NCBI GenBank assembly: GCA_965205155.1
Contig: OZ242033.1
Span: 1,054,001 to 1,118,000 of the forward strand
From: Aldehydirespirator sp965205155
GTDB lineage: Bacteria; Actinomycetota; Acidimicrobiia; Acidimicrobiales; Aldehydirespiratoraceae
DNA length: 64,000 nucleotides
Reading direction: 5' to 3'
The position numbers and the translations under genes are program-made. The notes beneath the pieces were generated by a model. The model ran no database searches and was not told the origin of the DNA. It saw only the letters and a list, made by a program, of their open reading frames with translations. Each line of letters starts with the position of its first letter. Position 1 is the first letter of the stretch. Of the stretch, positions 40,305-49,059 are shown in pieces.

Positions 40305-42431
40305 CTAGGGGCCGCCCTCGACCGGGGTGAACCGCCTTGTCCATGCCTGCAGCAGGCGGTCGAGCAGCATTGCCAGCAGCACGATGGCCAGGCCGGCCAC
40401 GAAGCCCGACCCGACCGAGTCCGTTCGCCTCAGTCCCTTCACCGTCTCCAGGCCCAGGCCGCCGCCGCCCACCAGTCCGGCGATCACCACCATGGCCAGA
40501 ACCAGCATCACCGTCTGGTTGATGCCGGCGATGATGCTCGGCGCGGCCAGGGGCAGCTGGACCTTGCGCAGCGTCTGGCCGCGGGTGGCGCCGAAGGCCT
40601 TGGACGCCTCGGTGGCCTCGCCCTCGACTTGGCGGATGCCGAGATTGGTGAGCCGGGTCGCGGCCGGGAGCGCGTAGAGCACCGAGGCGATGATCCCCGG
40701 GATCCTCCCCACGTTGAACATGATGATCACCGGCACGAGCAGCACGAAGCTGGGAATGGTCTGCAGGAAGTCGAGCACCGGCTTGAGCATCCGCTCGAAC
40801 CGGTCGCTGCGGGCCGCCAGGACGCCGAGGGGGATGCCGCAGACGATGGCCATGGCCACCGCCACGATGACCTGGGCCAGGGTGTCCATCGACAGCGTCC
40901 ACATCCCGAGGAACCCCAGCCCGGCCACACAAGCAGTGCAGAACGCGGCCAGCGGAGCCCCGCCCAGCCGCCAGCCGGTCAGCGCCACCGCCAGCACCAC
41001 CACCGGCCAGGCCAGGTCCGCGCTGAACAGCTCCCGCAGCGGTGTCACCGCGTAGATCGTGATGGAGTCGCTGAACCAGCCGGTCCCGAACCAGGTCCCG
41101 CCGATCTCATAGAGGTTGTCCCGGACCCAGTCCACCAGCCAGTCGATGGCCGGCGCGAACGAGAACGTGACAGCCGAGGGGAACTCGGGCCGCCCGAGAA
41201 CGGCACTGACGACAGTGACCGCCGCGAGAGCGAGGAATCCCAGCACCCAGCGGGGGTGCCGGGCCAGCGGGGCGAGGCCCGGGGCGTGACGCATCGGTCG
41301 GGCCAGCACTGCCCCCAACGTGCGCAGCGCCCGATCCACGGATTCCAGCGCGCCCTCGATCCTCCTCACGAACCCCACTCGCCCCAGCGAGTCGGGCAGC
41401 AGGCGGAGCCTGCGACGGCGGGTGCCCAAGCCTGCGAACCCGTGGGTGACGCGGTCCAGGAGCATGGCCAGAACCACGATGGCCAGCCCGGCCTCCAGCG
41501 CCCGCCCGACGAAGAGCCGCCGGAGGGACTCCAGCACTACCTGGCCCAGGCCCCCGGCGCCGATGAGCGCCGCGATCACCACGATGCTCAGCGCCATCAT
41601 GATCGTCTGGTTGATGCCGGTGAGCACGCTGGGCAGCGCCAGGGGGAACTGCACCTTGCGCAGGGTCTGGCGCGGCGTGGCGCCGAACATCTCGGCCGCC
41701 TCCACCGTGGCCGGCGAGACCGTCCGGATGCCGAGGTCGGTGAGCCTGATCACCGGCGGCAGGGCGTAGATGACGGTGGCGATGATGGCCGGCACGCGAG
41801 CGACGCCGAACAGCAGCACCACCGGGATCAGGTACACGAACGCGGGCAGGGTCTGCATGGCGTCCAGCAGCGGTCTCAGGTTCCGTTGCAGCCGGTCGTA
41901 ACGGGCCGAGAGGATCCCCACCGGAACGCCGATGGCGACCGAGATGCCCACCGCCACCGTCATAAGCGCCACCGTCTGGAGGCTCTCCTCCCACAGTTCG
42001 ATGGCCCCGAAGTAGAGGACGCCGACCGCGGCGAGCAGTCCGGCCCGCATTCCCAGTGCGGAGGTGGCCACCATTCCCCCCGCGGCCGCCACCACGTACC
42101 ACGGCAGCCACAGCAGGAAGCGCTCGACGGTGCGCAGGCCCCAGTCGATGGAGTCGCTGATCGGGTTGAAGATGAAGGAGAAGCTCCAGTGGGTGGTCTG
42201 GTTGTTGATGATCCAGCGGCGTGCGTCGTCGATCCAATCGGCCAGTGGGACGGCCCACGACTCGGGGAACCCGCCCACCGCGCTGAGCGCGAGCTGGGCG
42301 GCGACCACAATGGCCAACCCCGCCACCAGCTCGCTGCCCGAACGGGTCCGCCGCCGCCGGTCCAGCGCCAGCCGGGCCTCGACGGCGCTCGCGGTCTGCG
42401 ACGGTTCAGTGGCCGGGGCCGTGGCTGTCAC
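40305..42431 (-). CDS. Betaine/carnitine-type ABC permease, two ProW-like domains fused
   Basis: 708 residues. Two homologous permease halves, about residues 35-340 and 395-700, each with an EAA loop: EAAEMFGATPRQTLRKVQFPLA and EASKAFGATRGQTLRKVQLPLA. Each is followed by a GINQT...G.GGLG segment. Most OpuA/ProU systems use one permease type as a homodimer, so here the dimer is covalently fused. The start overlaps the ATPase stop (ATGA). Probable substrates: glycine betaine, carnitine, gamma-butyrobetaine. Confidence 0.85.
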   Translation of the reverse strand: MTATAPATEPSQTASAVEARLALDRRRRTRSGSELVAGLAIVVAAQLALSAVGGFPESWAVPLADWIDDARRWIINNQTTHWSFSFIFNPISDSIDWGLRTVERFLLWLPWYVVAAAGGMVATSALGMRAGLLAAVGVLYFGAIELWEESLQTVALMTVAVGISVAIGVPVGILSARYDRLQRNLRPLLDAMQTLPAFVYLIPVVLLFGVARVPAIIATVIYALPPVIRLTDLGIRTVSPATVEAAEMFGATPRQTLRKVQFPLALPSVLTGINQTIMMALSIVVIAALIGAGGLGQVVLESLRRLFVGRALEAGLAIVVLAMLLDRVTHGFAGLGTRRRRLRLLPDSLGRVGFVRRIEGALESVDRALRTLGAVLARPMRHAPGLAPLARHPRWVLGFLALAAVTVVSAVLGRPEFPSAVTFSFAPAIDWLVDWVRDNLYEIGGTWFGTGWFSDSITIYAVTPLRELFSADLAWPVVVLAVALTGWRLGGAPLAAFCTACVAGLGFLGMWTLSMDTLAQVIVAVAMAIVCGIPLGVLAARSDRFERMLKPVLDFLQTIPSFVLLVPVIIMFNVGRIPGIIASVLYALPAATRLTNLGIRQVEGEATEASKAFGATRGQTLRKVQLPLAAPSIIAGINQTVMLVLAMVVIAGLVGGGGLGLETVKGLRRTDSVGSGFVAGLAIVLLAMLLDRLLQAWTRRFTPVEGGP

Positions 42432-43501
42432 GGCCGTCCAGCGGCTCGGCCGGCTCGAGCCGCGCTGGCCCGGGAACTCTCGCCCAGCAGGTCGGCCACC
42501 CGCTCCCGGTCGACCGCGCCGACCACGTTGCCCTGATCGTCGACCACGCCCAGTGCCTCGGAGTCGGCCAGGAGCCGGGGAAGGACGTCCTCGAGCACCG
42601 CATCGAGGCCGACGGGCTCACCTGCCGGGGCCTCGCCGTCCAGCGGCTGCATCACCGAGCCCACGGTTATCACCTTGGTCTTGGGGGCGTCCTCGGCGAA
42701 CTCGCGCACATAGTCGTCGGCCGGCGCCGACACGATCTGCTCGGGCGTGCCCACCTGGACGAACTCGCCGTCCTTCATGATGGCGATGCGGTCGCCGAGC
42801 TTGAGGGCCTCATGGAAGTCGTGGGTGATGAACACCAGCGTCCGCCGCATCCGGGCCTGAAGCGAAAGGAGCTCGTCCTGCATGTCGCGGCGGATCAGCG
42901 GGTCGAGCGCCGAGAACGGCTCGTCGAAGAACAGGATCTCCGGTTCCACGCACAGAGCCCGGGCCAGGCCCACCCGCTGCTGCATGCCGCCCGAGAGCTG
43001 CTGGGGGAAGTGGTCGGCCCAGTCGCCCAGCCCCACTACCGACAGCACATCCAGGGCCCGCTCGTACCGGTCGGCTTTGGCCGCGCCCTGGATCTCGAGG
43101 CCGAACGCGACATTGTCGATCACCTTGCGGTGGGGGAACAGCCCGAAGTGCTGGAACACCATCGACAGGCGCTGCCGCCTCAGTTCCCGCAGCTCCTGAT
43201 CGTCCAGGTCCCCGATCGGGGTGCCGTCGATCTTCACGGTCCCGCTGGTCGGCTCGATCAGCCGTGACAGGCAGCGGATCAGGGTCGACTTCCCCGAGCC
43301 GGAGAGGCCCATGACGACGAAGGTCTCGCCCCGCTCCACCGAGAACGTCGCGTCCCGCACGGCCACCAGGCAGCCGGTCCGGTCGAGCACCTGCTGCCGG
43401 TCGCGGCCGTCGGCGAGCAGGCTGCGGGCCGCGGCAAGATTGTCGCCGAACACCTTGGTGATCTCGTGGCACTCCAAGGGTGTCTGCTCGGTGGTCACCA
43501 C
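42428..43501 (-). CDS. Betaine-type ABC transporter ATPase with CBS tail (ProV/OpuAA-like)
   Basis: 357 residues from a GTG at 43501 (43498 also possible). Typical ProV start: an N-terminal helix (ARSLLADGRDRQQVLDRTGCLVAVRD), Walker A GLSGSGKST, Q-loop VFQHFGLFPH, signature LSGGMQQRVGLARAL, Walker B ILFFDEPFSALDP and H-loop FITHDFHEA. The C-terminal 80 residues carry one recognisable CBS-like module, the usual osmotic or nucleotide sensor. First gene of the minus-strand transporter operon, divergent from the binding protein. Confidence 0.87.
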   Translation of the reverse strand: MVTTEQTPLECHEITKVFGDNLAAARSLLADGRDRQQVLDRTGCLVAVRDATFSVERGETFVVMGLSGSGKSTLIRCLSRLIEPTSGTVKIDGTPIGDLDDQELRELRRQRLSMVFQHFGLFPHRKVIDNVAFGLEIQGAAKADRYERALDVLSVVGLGDWADHFPQQLSGGMQQRVGLARALCVEPEILFFDEPFSALDPLIRRDMQDELLSLQARMRRTLVFITHDFHEALKLGDRIAIMKDGEFVQVGTPEQIVSAPADDYVREFAEDAPKTKVITVGSVMQPLDGEAPAGEPVGLDAVLEDVLPRLLADSEALGVVDDQGNVVGAVDRERVADLLGESSRASAARAGRAAGRP

Positions 43502-43567
43502 CGGGCCAATGTAGTGGCCGCGAGACTCGCCCTTCACATGGCGCGGACGCGCCGCCACAAATCGCTC

Positions 43568-43596
43568 TTCACATGGCGGGGATGCGGTGCTATACA
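43568..43596 (+). promoter_or_regulatory. Promoter of the betaine-binding lipoprotein gene
   Basis: TTCACA (43568-43573), 17-base spacer, TATACA (43591-43596): good spacing for a housekeeping promoter, 59 bases before the ATG. CTTCACATGGCG, which includes this -35, is repeated 36 bases upstream at 43532-43543, so a regulator may bind both copies. The gap also serves the divergent ATPase gene. Confidence 0.5.
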
Positions 43597-43654
43597 TGGC
43601 GCCCTCAGTTCGGCCGCGCCTGAGCGGCAACAGACATAACTGGAGGGACCCTTC

Positions 43655-44944
43655 ATGACCAGATCGCTATGGAAGCTGATCGCGGTGCTTTCCGTGTTCG
43701 GCCTCATGGCTGCAGCCTGTGGCGAGGACGACGCCGAGGACACGAGCGCGGCGGACACCGCTGCTCTGGCGCAGGCGCAAGCCGACGCGGATGCAGCCGC
43801 GGCCGAAGCGGCTTCCGCCCAGGCGGACGCCGACGCGGCTGAGGCCGAGGCGGCCGCGGCCGCGGCTGAGGCCGACGCCGCTGCTGCGGCTGCTGCTGAG
43901 GCGGAGGCCGCCCTCGCGGCTGCGATGGCTGAGACCGAGGAGGGCGTAGACCCGTCCGTTGTGGCCGATCTCGAGGTCCAGCTCGCGGAGGCTGAGGCGG
44001 CTGCGGAGGCGGCTGCTGCTGAGGCGGAGGCTGCTGCTGCGGCTGCTGCTGAGGCGGAGGCGGCCATGATGGCCGCGGAAGAGGCGATGGCCGGTCCCGA
44101 TCTCGGCGAGATCAGCACCATCCAACTGATCGCCAACCCGTGGAACGGCTCGGCTGCCAACATCCAGGTCGCCGCGCAACTCCTCGAGCACATCGGCTAC
44201 GACGTCGAGATCACCGACCTGGACGAGAACGCCCAGTGGTCGGCGATCAACACGGGCGAGCTGCACGCGTCGCTCGAGGTGTGGCCCTCGGGTCACGCCC
44301 AGAACCGGGCCGACTTCATCGACAACCCCGACGGCAACGTCGTGGACGCCGGCCTGCTCGGTCCGATCGGCCAGATCGGCTGGTACCTGCCCGCCTACAT
44401 GATCGATCAGAACCCCGCGCTGGCCAGTGCGGAAGGGTTCACCGATGCCGAACTGGCCGCCCTGTTCGCCACCGCCGAGACGGGCGACCTGGGGCAGATC
44501 CTGCACGGCGACCCGAGTTGGGTGACCTTCGAGCAGGACATCATCGACGATTTCGGGCTCCAACTGGAGATCGTGTACGCCGGCTCCGAGGAGGCGCTGC
44601 TGGCCGCGTTCGATGCGGCCTTCGCCCGCGACGATGCCGTGCTGTCGTACTTCTGGACGCCTCACTCGGCGTTCAGCAGCTTCGATCTCGTCGAACTGGA
44701 CCTGCCGCTGGACCCCGACGGGAACAAGTACTACCCGGCGGACAATCTGTTCAAGATCGTCTGGGCCGGTCTTGAGGACGGTGCTCCCGCCGCGTGGGAG
44801 TTCCTGCACAACTTCAACTACACCACCGCCGACCAGGTGTCGATGCTGGGCGCGATCGACAACGAGGGCAAGAGCGTCGAGGAGGCCGCGGCCGACTGGA
44901 TCGCGGCCAACGAGGCCACCTGGGGCGCCTGGATCCCGTCCTAG
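43655..44944 (+). CDS. Betaine-type substrate-binding lipoprotein with a long Ala-rich stalk (OpuAC-like)
   Basis: 429 residues; GGAGG lies before the ATG. Signal peptide with lipobox LMAAAC, lipidated Cys at residue 22. Residues about 30-148 are almost only Ala, Glu and Asp (AEAEAAAAAAEADAAAAAA), predicted as a very long helix. The OpuAC domain follows (STIQLIANPWNGSAANIQVAAQLLEHIGYDVEI, LEVWPSGH, YFWTPHSAFSSFDLVELD). The aromatic box expected for quaternary ammonium binding is supported by WNGS, EVW and YFW. The stalk would hold the binding domain well away from the membrane; such spacers are uncommon in this family. Confidence 0.87.
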   Translation: MTRSLWKLIAVLSVFGLMAAACGEDDAEDTSAADTAALAQAQADADAAAAEAASAQADADAAEAEAAAAAAEADAAAAAAAEAEAALAAAMAETEEGVDPSVVADLEVQLAEAEAAAEAAAAEAEAAAAAAAEAEAAMMAAEEAMAGPDLGEISTIQLIANPWNGSAANIQVAAQLLEHIGYDVEITDLDENAQWSAINTGELHASLEVWPSGHAQNRADFIDNPDGNVVDAGLLGPIGQIGWYLPAYMIDQNPALASAEGFTDAELAALFATAETGDLGQILHGDPSWVTFEQDIIDDFGLQLEIVYAGSEEALLAAFDAAFARDDAVLSYFWTPHSAFSSFDLVELDLPLDPDGNKYYPADNLFKIVWAGLEDGAPAAWEFLHNFNYTTADQVSMLGAIDNEGKSVEEAAADWIAANEATWGAWIPS

Positions 44945-44966
44945 CGCATCGCCCAGCGGACTAGCT

Positions 44967-45024
44967 GAGCCGGGGAACGTCCCCCGGCTCCAGGCAGGGG
45001 GACCGGGGTTCTCGCCCCGGTCCC
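44967..45024. terminator. Double hairpin terminator between convergent genes
   Basis: GAGCCGGGG/CCCCGGCTC (44967-44975 with 44982-44990) and GGGACCGGGG/CCCCGGTCCC (44999-45008 with 45015-45024), each with a 6-base loop. They separate the lipoprotein gene from the convergent creatininase-family gene. No U-runs. Confidence 0.6.
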
Positions 45025-45067
45025 TCCCGCGTCCGCCGAGAAAGCCCTGCTTCCAGGACGCGCTGTC

Positions 45068-45859
45068 TCAGGCCGGGCCGCGGCCGAAGTCGAAGGCGGC
45101 GATCTCGGCCATCTGCTCACCGAGCAGGGAGACGGCGGTCTCGAAGAGCAGCTTGCCCTCCTCGGCGTTGGCCCCGGTGGGATCGCCGATGTGGCCATCC
45201 GGCCCGAAGTCGTTCGACAGCCATCCGAACGACGCCAGGCCCCCGAAACGCACATGCCGGTTCTGGGCCAGGCCCTCGGGGACGGCCCGGACGGCCTTCT
45301 CGAGGTGCACCAGGTGGGGCCGCAGGTGCATGAACACCGACGTCTCGCGGTGCCCGCCGTGGATTCCCATGCCCATCTCCGCGGCAGGAGACGTGCCGCC
45401 GTGATCGGCGGGCACGAAAGGGTGCACGAGGAAGGTCATCAACCCGTACTCCAAGCGGATCTCCCGGCAGGCCACGTTGAGCAGGGCCGAGTTGCCGCCG
45501 TGGCCGTTGAGGAACACGAGGCGGCGGGCCGCGGTTGTGGCAACGCTGCGGCCGATGTCCCGCAGCACCGCGAGCAGCGTCTCCGCCGACAGCCACAGAG
45601 TTCCCGGCGACCAGGCGTGCTCGTTGGACTTGGACACCGACAGGGTGGGCAGCAGCCACAGGTCATAGGCGTCGCCGTGCTCGGCCACCAGCGCGGCGGC
45701 GGACTCGTGGGCGATCACATGGTCCACTGACAGCGGCAAGTGCGGGCCGTGCTGCTCCACCGCGCCGATCGGCTGCACGATCACCGACGACTCGGTGATC
45801 CGCTCAGCGATCTCGGGTCCGCTGAGATCCTCGAGTCGGCGGCTGTATGGGTCGGGCAT
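45068..45859 (-). CDS. Creatininase-family amidohydrolase
   Basis: 263 residues from ATG 45859, with TACCGT 7 bases upstream as a leaderless -10. Metal-site motifs: GAVEQHGPHLPLSVDHVIA near residue 33, FLNGHGGNSAL near 118, and GMGIHGGHRETSVFM near 163. The family includes creatinine amidohydrolase, FAPy deformylase and mycofactocin MftE; none can be chosen from sequence alone, and no mycofactocin genes are nearby. Confidence 0.85.
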   Translation of the reverse strand: MPDPYSRRLEDLSGPEIAERITESSVIVQPIGAVEQHGPHLPLSVDHVIAHESAAALVAEHGDAYDLWLLPTLSVSKSNEHAWSPGTLWLSAETLLAVLRDIGRSVATTAARRLVFLNGHGGNSALLNVACREIRLEYGLMTFLVHPFVPADHGGTSPAAEMGMGIHGGHRETSVFMHLRPHLVHLEKAVRAVPEGLAQNRHVRFGGLASFGWLSNDFGPDGHIGDPTGANAEEGKLLFETAVSLLGEQMAEIAAFDFGRGPA

Positions 45860-45910
45860 GGATGTCACGGTATTCGGTCAGTCCGGCTGGGGTGCAGTCG
45901 TGGGCTCGCT

Positions 45911-47365
45911 TCAGCCCAGGGGGCTCCAGAAGGACACATCGGAGGTCCCCAGGCTCGTCATACCGCCGGCCCGGTCGAGACGGGCCACCGCCGTGACATC
46001 GCCGTCGGCGGTGTTGGCGCCGAAGGTGATCGCGTCGCTGTCCGGCGACCAGAGGCGCGGCGTCTCGTCGTACTGGTCCGCGAATCGCAGGTAGTCGCGG
46101 AGAAAGGTCTCGGTCGGGGCGAACCGGGCCAGCTCGTAGGACTGCTGCCCGTCCCAAATGTGCCAGGACATTCCGGCGCCGCCGGGATCATCCGTGCTGG
46201 CCGCGATCAGGAGTTGGCGACCGTCCGGGCTCCATTCGAGCCAGAGTCCGATCTTGTCGAGGACGGTGTGGCGCTCGGCTGTGGCGAGGTCCACGATCTG
46301 CACGTAACCGGCCGGGATCCCGGTCTCCGACACGGCTTGAGCCGTCTGCTCGGGCTGCGAGGGTGAGTCCGGCGGCTTGTGTGACGCTGCCGAGATGGCG
46401 GCTCGGTCTCCGGAAGGGTGGACCGCCATCATCGTGTAGAGGCCGGCGGGCCCGAGATCGGTGATCTCGCCGGTGTCGGCGCTGCGGCGCAACAGCTGCG
46501 GGACGGTGGTGGATCGCCTGTCCAGGAGCTCTTCCGCCTCAGCGTCGGCAGGAGCCTGTCCATAGGAGTCGACATAGAGGAAGTCCTGAGTCCCCGGAAC
46601 CCAAGCAGGAGCCTGAAAATCGACGCCGACGGGACCGTAGTCGTAGTGATCGCGAGGCGAGTCGACGTCGTTGACGAGCATCAGCCGGTGCCCCGCGTGC
46701 AGCAGCAGCCGCTGCCCGCCGGGCTCCCACGCGACGAACATGCTCTGGCCCAGCAGCGAGACGTCCGATGCGGGGGCGCCCGTCTCGTCCAGTATGTGGG
46801 CGGTGGTGCCGCCCGTCTGGCCCGGTCCCATTGCGAGCAGCCGGGAGCCGTCGTAGCTCCAGGTGTAGAAGAAGTACGGGCGGGGGGTGGCCTCAGTGGA
46901 GATGTTCCCGGTGGTGATGTCGACGACCGCGATCTGGAAGGTGCTGCTGGCCGGATCAGTGAGGGTGGCGACGAGACGGCGACCGTCCCGCGACCAGGTT
47001 GGTTGGGTGACGATGTGGTTGGGGCCCAGCTCGCCCACGAGTTCGCCGTTCGGCTGGAGGAGCCGCAGGCCGTTCGGTCCCGCGGCCGCGATCAGACCGC
47101 CGCGGCCGGAGCGCTCCTCGGTTGGACTGTCATCGGCCTGGGTCCGCTCGGGCGGGCTCCCTTCGCCGGGGGCCGGTTCTGGAGGCGCAACGAGTTCCAC
47201 GGACGGCGGCGTCAGGCCCGACGTGCCCAACGACGGATCCGGCGCGGCCTCGGGCGACCAGTCGGACGGGGCCGGCACTGAGGTGCGGGCCGGCCCGCTC
47301 GAGCAGGCAACGACAAGCAGGGCACACGCCGCGGTACCGGTGATCAGGTACCGGCGGGGTCGCAC
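45911..47365 (-). CDS. Lipoprotein with a TolB/WD40-like beta-propeller
   Basis: 484 residues. Signal peptide with lipobox LLVVAC, Cys near residue 21; a Pro/Ser/Glu-rich linker to about residue 90; then repeated blades with W.PDG.RL motifs (PTWSRDGRRLVATL, YTWSYDGSRLLAMG, VAWEPGGQRLLLHA, LEWSPDGRQLLIAA, RLWSPDSDAITFGA). Probably an extracytoplasmic binding or scaffold protein. A TACGGT box lies 8 bases before the start. Function unknown. Confidence 0.75.
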   Translation of the reverse strand: MRPRRYLITGTAACALLVVACSSGPARTSVPAPSDWSPEAAPDPSLGTSGLTPPSVELVAPPEPAPGEGSPPERTQADDSPTEERSGRGGLIAAAGPNGLRLLQPNGELVGELGPNHIVTQPTWSRDGRRLVATLTDPASSTFQIAVVDITTGNISTEATPRPYFFYTWSYDGSRLLAMGPGQTGGTTAHILDETGAPASDVSLLGQSMFVAWEPGGQRLLLHAGHRLMLVNDVDSPRDHYDYGPVGVDFQAPAWVPGTQDFLYVDSYGQAPADAEAEELLDRRSTTVPQLLRRSADTGEITDLGPAGLYTMMAVHPSGDRAAISAASHKPPDSPSQPEQTAQAVSETGIPAGYVQIVDLATAERHTVLDKIGLWLEWSPDGRQLLIAASTDDPGGAGMSWHIWDGQQSYELARFAPTETFLRDYLRFADQYDETPRLWSPDSDAITFGANTADGDVTAVARLDRAGGMTSLGTSDVSFWSPLG

Positions 47366-47402
47366 CCCCTAGACCGTAGCCGCCGGACGCGGCTCGACCC
47401 TC

Positions 47403-47972
47403 TTAGAACGGGCTGAGTCCCAGGCGGTTGCGTATGGACACCAGCTCGCCCAGGTGGTTGAACCCGTGGCCGATGGCGCTCCACTGCAAGAACCACGCGA
47501 CCGGCTTGCCGTCCCACATCGAGTACAGCCAGTCGAAGCGGTCCTCGGGGGTGCCGATGGCCTGAAGGGCAGACACCGTGTCGGGCCGGCCGTCCATCGG
47601 GGGGAGGCCATGCTCTTCGAGCCAGGCCGCGGTGGAGTCGAACACGGCCAGCGCGTAGGCGCCGACAGCCTCGGGGTCCAGCACTTCAATGAGTTCGGAG
47701 TCCTCGCCCTCGGCCAGACCCCGCCATAGGTCTTCGTCGATGCCGAGCTTGCCGGTCCAGCCGTCGACGATGGCGCCGTTGCCATCCCTCAGCACGCCGT
47801 TGACCGCGACGTCATGGTGGCGGGCGAGGTGCCACAGCACGTACACGGGCGCGATCCCTCCTCCGTCGGCTCGCTCCCGCCGCCGCTCCGGGGGTATCAG
47901 TCCCAGCACGCCGCCGTCGAGCTTGGCCCGCAGCGATCTCAAGTCGCCGATGATCCAGTCCCGCAGGTCCAT
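47403..47972 (-). CDS. DinB-family metalloenzyme-fold protein
   Basis: 189 residues from ATG 47972 (GTG 47981 also possible). Four-helix bundle with the three DinB histidine positions: VLWHLARHHDVAVN near residue 48 and GHGFNHLGELVSIRNRLG near the C-terminus. Related proteins include thiol-dependent S-transferases (mycothiol or bacillithiol linked) and maleylpyruvate isomerases. No partner gene points to a specific thiol reaction. Confidence 0.75.
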   Translation of the reverse strand: MDLRDWIIGDLRSLRAKLDGGVLGLIPPERRRERADGGGIAPVYVLWHLARHHDVAVNGVLRDGNGAIVDGWTGKLGIDEDLWRGLAEGEDSELIEVLDPEAVGAYALAVFDSTAAWLEEHGLPPMDGRPDTVSALQAIGTPEDRFDWLYSMWDGKPVAWFLQWSAIGHGFNHLGELVSIRNRLGLSPF

Positions 47973-47999
47973 TCCTGTCACTCCCAGTGCGTCTGATTC

Positions 48000-48485
48000 C
48001 TATTGTTTCCGCTGCGTGGTGCGGCCTTCGCCCGGAGTCCACGACTCGATCAGCAGGCTGTGCCCGGCCACCCTCACCAGCACCACTCTGCCAATGAGGG
48101 CCACGTACAGCTCCATGATCGACGGATCCTCGATGTGATGGCGGTGCCCGGCCACGAACTCGGCCTGCTGGACCGCGTCGGCGGGCACAACGACGCCTTC
48201 GATGCGGGCGTCGCCCTCGGGCAGGGCTTCGGAGTCGGGGGCGCTGAACAGCGCGTAGCGCGGATCGCGACTGAGATCCGCAGCCTTCAGCGATCCCGGT
48301 GTCATAGCCAGCCACAAGTGTCCTGACCTGATCGGTGCCTCCATGCCGGACAGCCGCGGCGATCCGTCGGCATGCAGGGTGGCCAGGACCGTGTGCCGAT
48401 GGCTCTCCAGCCTCGCTTGCACCCGGCGGGACAGGGTCGGATCGGCATGTTCGAAGTCGGCCCACGACACCTCATCTCCGGCCAT
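48000..48485 (-). CDS. Pyridoxamine 5'-phosphate oxidase-like split-barrel flavoprotein
   Basis: 161 residues, one split beta-barrel. ESHRHTVLATLHADGSPRLSGMEAPIRSGHLWLAMTPGSLKAADLSRDPRYALFS is the PNPOx-like core that binds FMN or, in many actinobacteria, F420. TAGATT lies six bases before the ATG, so the mRNA is probably leaderless. An LLM-type, F420-linked enzyme is encoded at 50586-51599. Confidence 0.78.
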   Translation of the reverse strand: MAGDEVSWADFEHADPTLSRRVQARLESHRHTVLATLHADGSPRLSGMEAPIRSGHLWLAMTPGSLKAADLSRDPRYALFSAPDSEALPEGDARIEGVVVPADAVQQAEFVAGHRHHIEDPSIMELYVALIGRVVLVRVAGHSLLIESWTPGEGRTTQRKQ

Positions 48486-48527
48486 GGCGCCAATCTAGGC
48501 CATGACCCGCTCGGCTACCCTCGGGTC

Positions 48528-49040
48528 GTGCGTTTCGTGATACTGCACGCCCATCCGCAGGAGGATTGCTTGAACGTCGCGCTGCGCGACCGGCTGGTCG
48601 AGACACTGGAGGGCGCGGGCCACGAGGCTCAGGTCGTGCGGCTCACGCAGGGCGAGTCGATCGACGGGGTGAGCGTCGTCGGTGCCGAGGGCCTGGTGTT
48701 CGTCTACCCCACCTGGTGGGGCGGATTGCCGGCGCCGATGCTGGGATGGGTCCAGCGGGAGCTCGTCGCCTGGATCGACGGGGCGGCGGACCCGGCTACT
48801 TCGCCGCTGCGGACCGTGCGGCACTTGGTGGCGGTGACCACCCACGGCTCCTCGAGTTGGGTCAACCGGCTCCAGGGCGAACCGGGGCGCCACCTGCTGC
48901 GCCGCACGGTCGCCCGACTGTGTGCCCCAGGCACGAAGCTGCGATGGGTGGCGCTCTACGGGTTGGACCAGCGAGCGCCCGCAGAGATGTCGGCCTTCGT
49001 GGACCGCGCCGCCACCGAGATCGCCTCGATAGCGGCCTAG
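48528..49040 (+). CDS. Flavodoxin-fold NAD(P)H:quinone oxidoreductase
   Basis: 170 residues from GTG 48528, six bases after TACCCT. Starts RFVILHAHPQEDCLNVALRDRLVETLEGAGHEAQVV, the MdaB/KefF/NQO1-type FAD site, and has VFVYPTWWGGLPAPMLGWVQREL near residue 62. Two-electron reduction of quinones or nitro compounds. Divergent from the PNPOx-like gene; the 42-base gap must hold both promoters. Confidence 0.82.
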   Translation: MRFVILHAHPQEDCLNVALRDRLVETLEGAGHEAQVVRLTQGESIDGVSVVGAEGLVFVYPTWWGGLPAPMLGWVQRELVAWIDGAADPATSPLRTVRHLVAVTTHGSSSWVNRLQGEPGRHLLRRTVARLCAPGTKLRWVALYGLDQRAPAEMSAFVDRAATEIASIAA

Positions 49041-49059
49041 AGGTCGGCCGCGAATCGGT

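Noticed and set aside
45068..45859. Mycofactocin MftE
   Set aside because: Same family, but no mftA-D/F genes are nearby and the sequence does not distinguish it from other creatininase-family enzymes.
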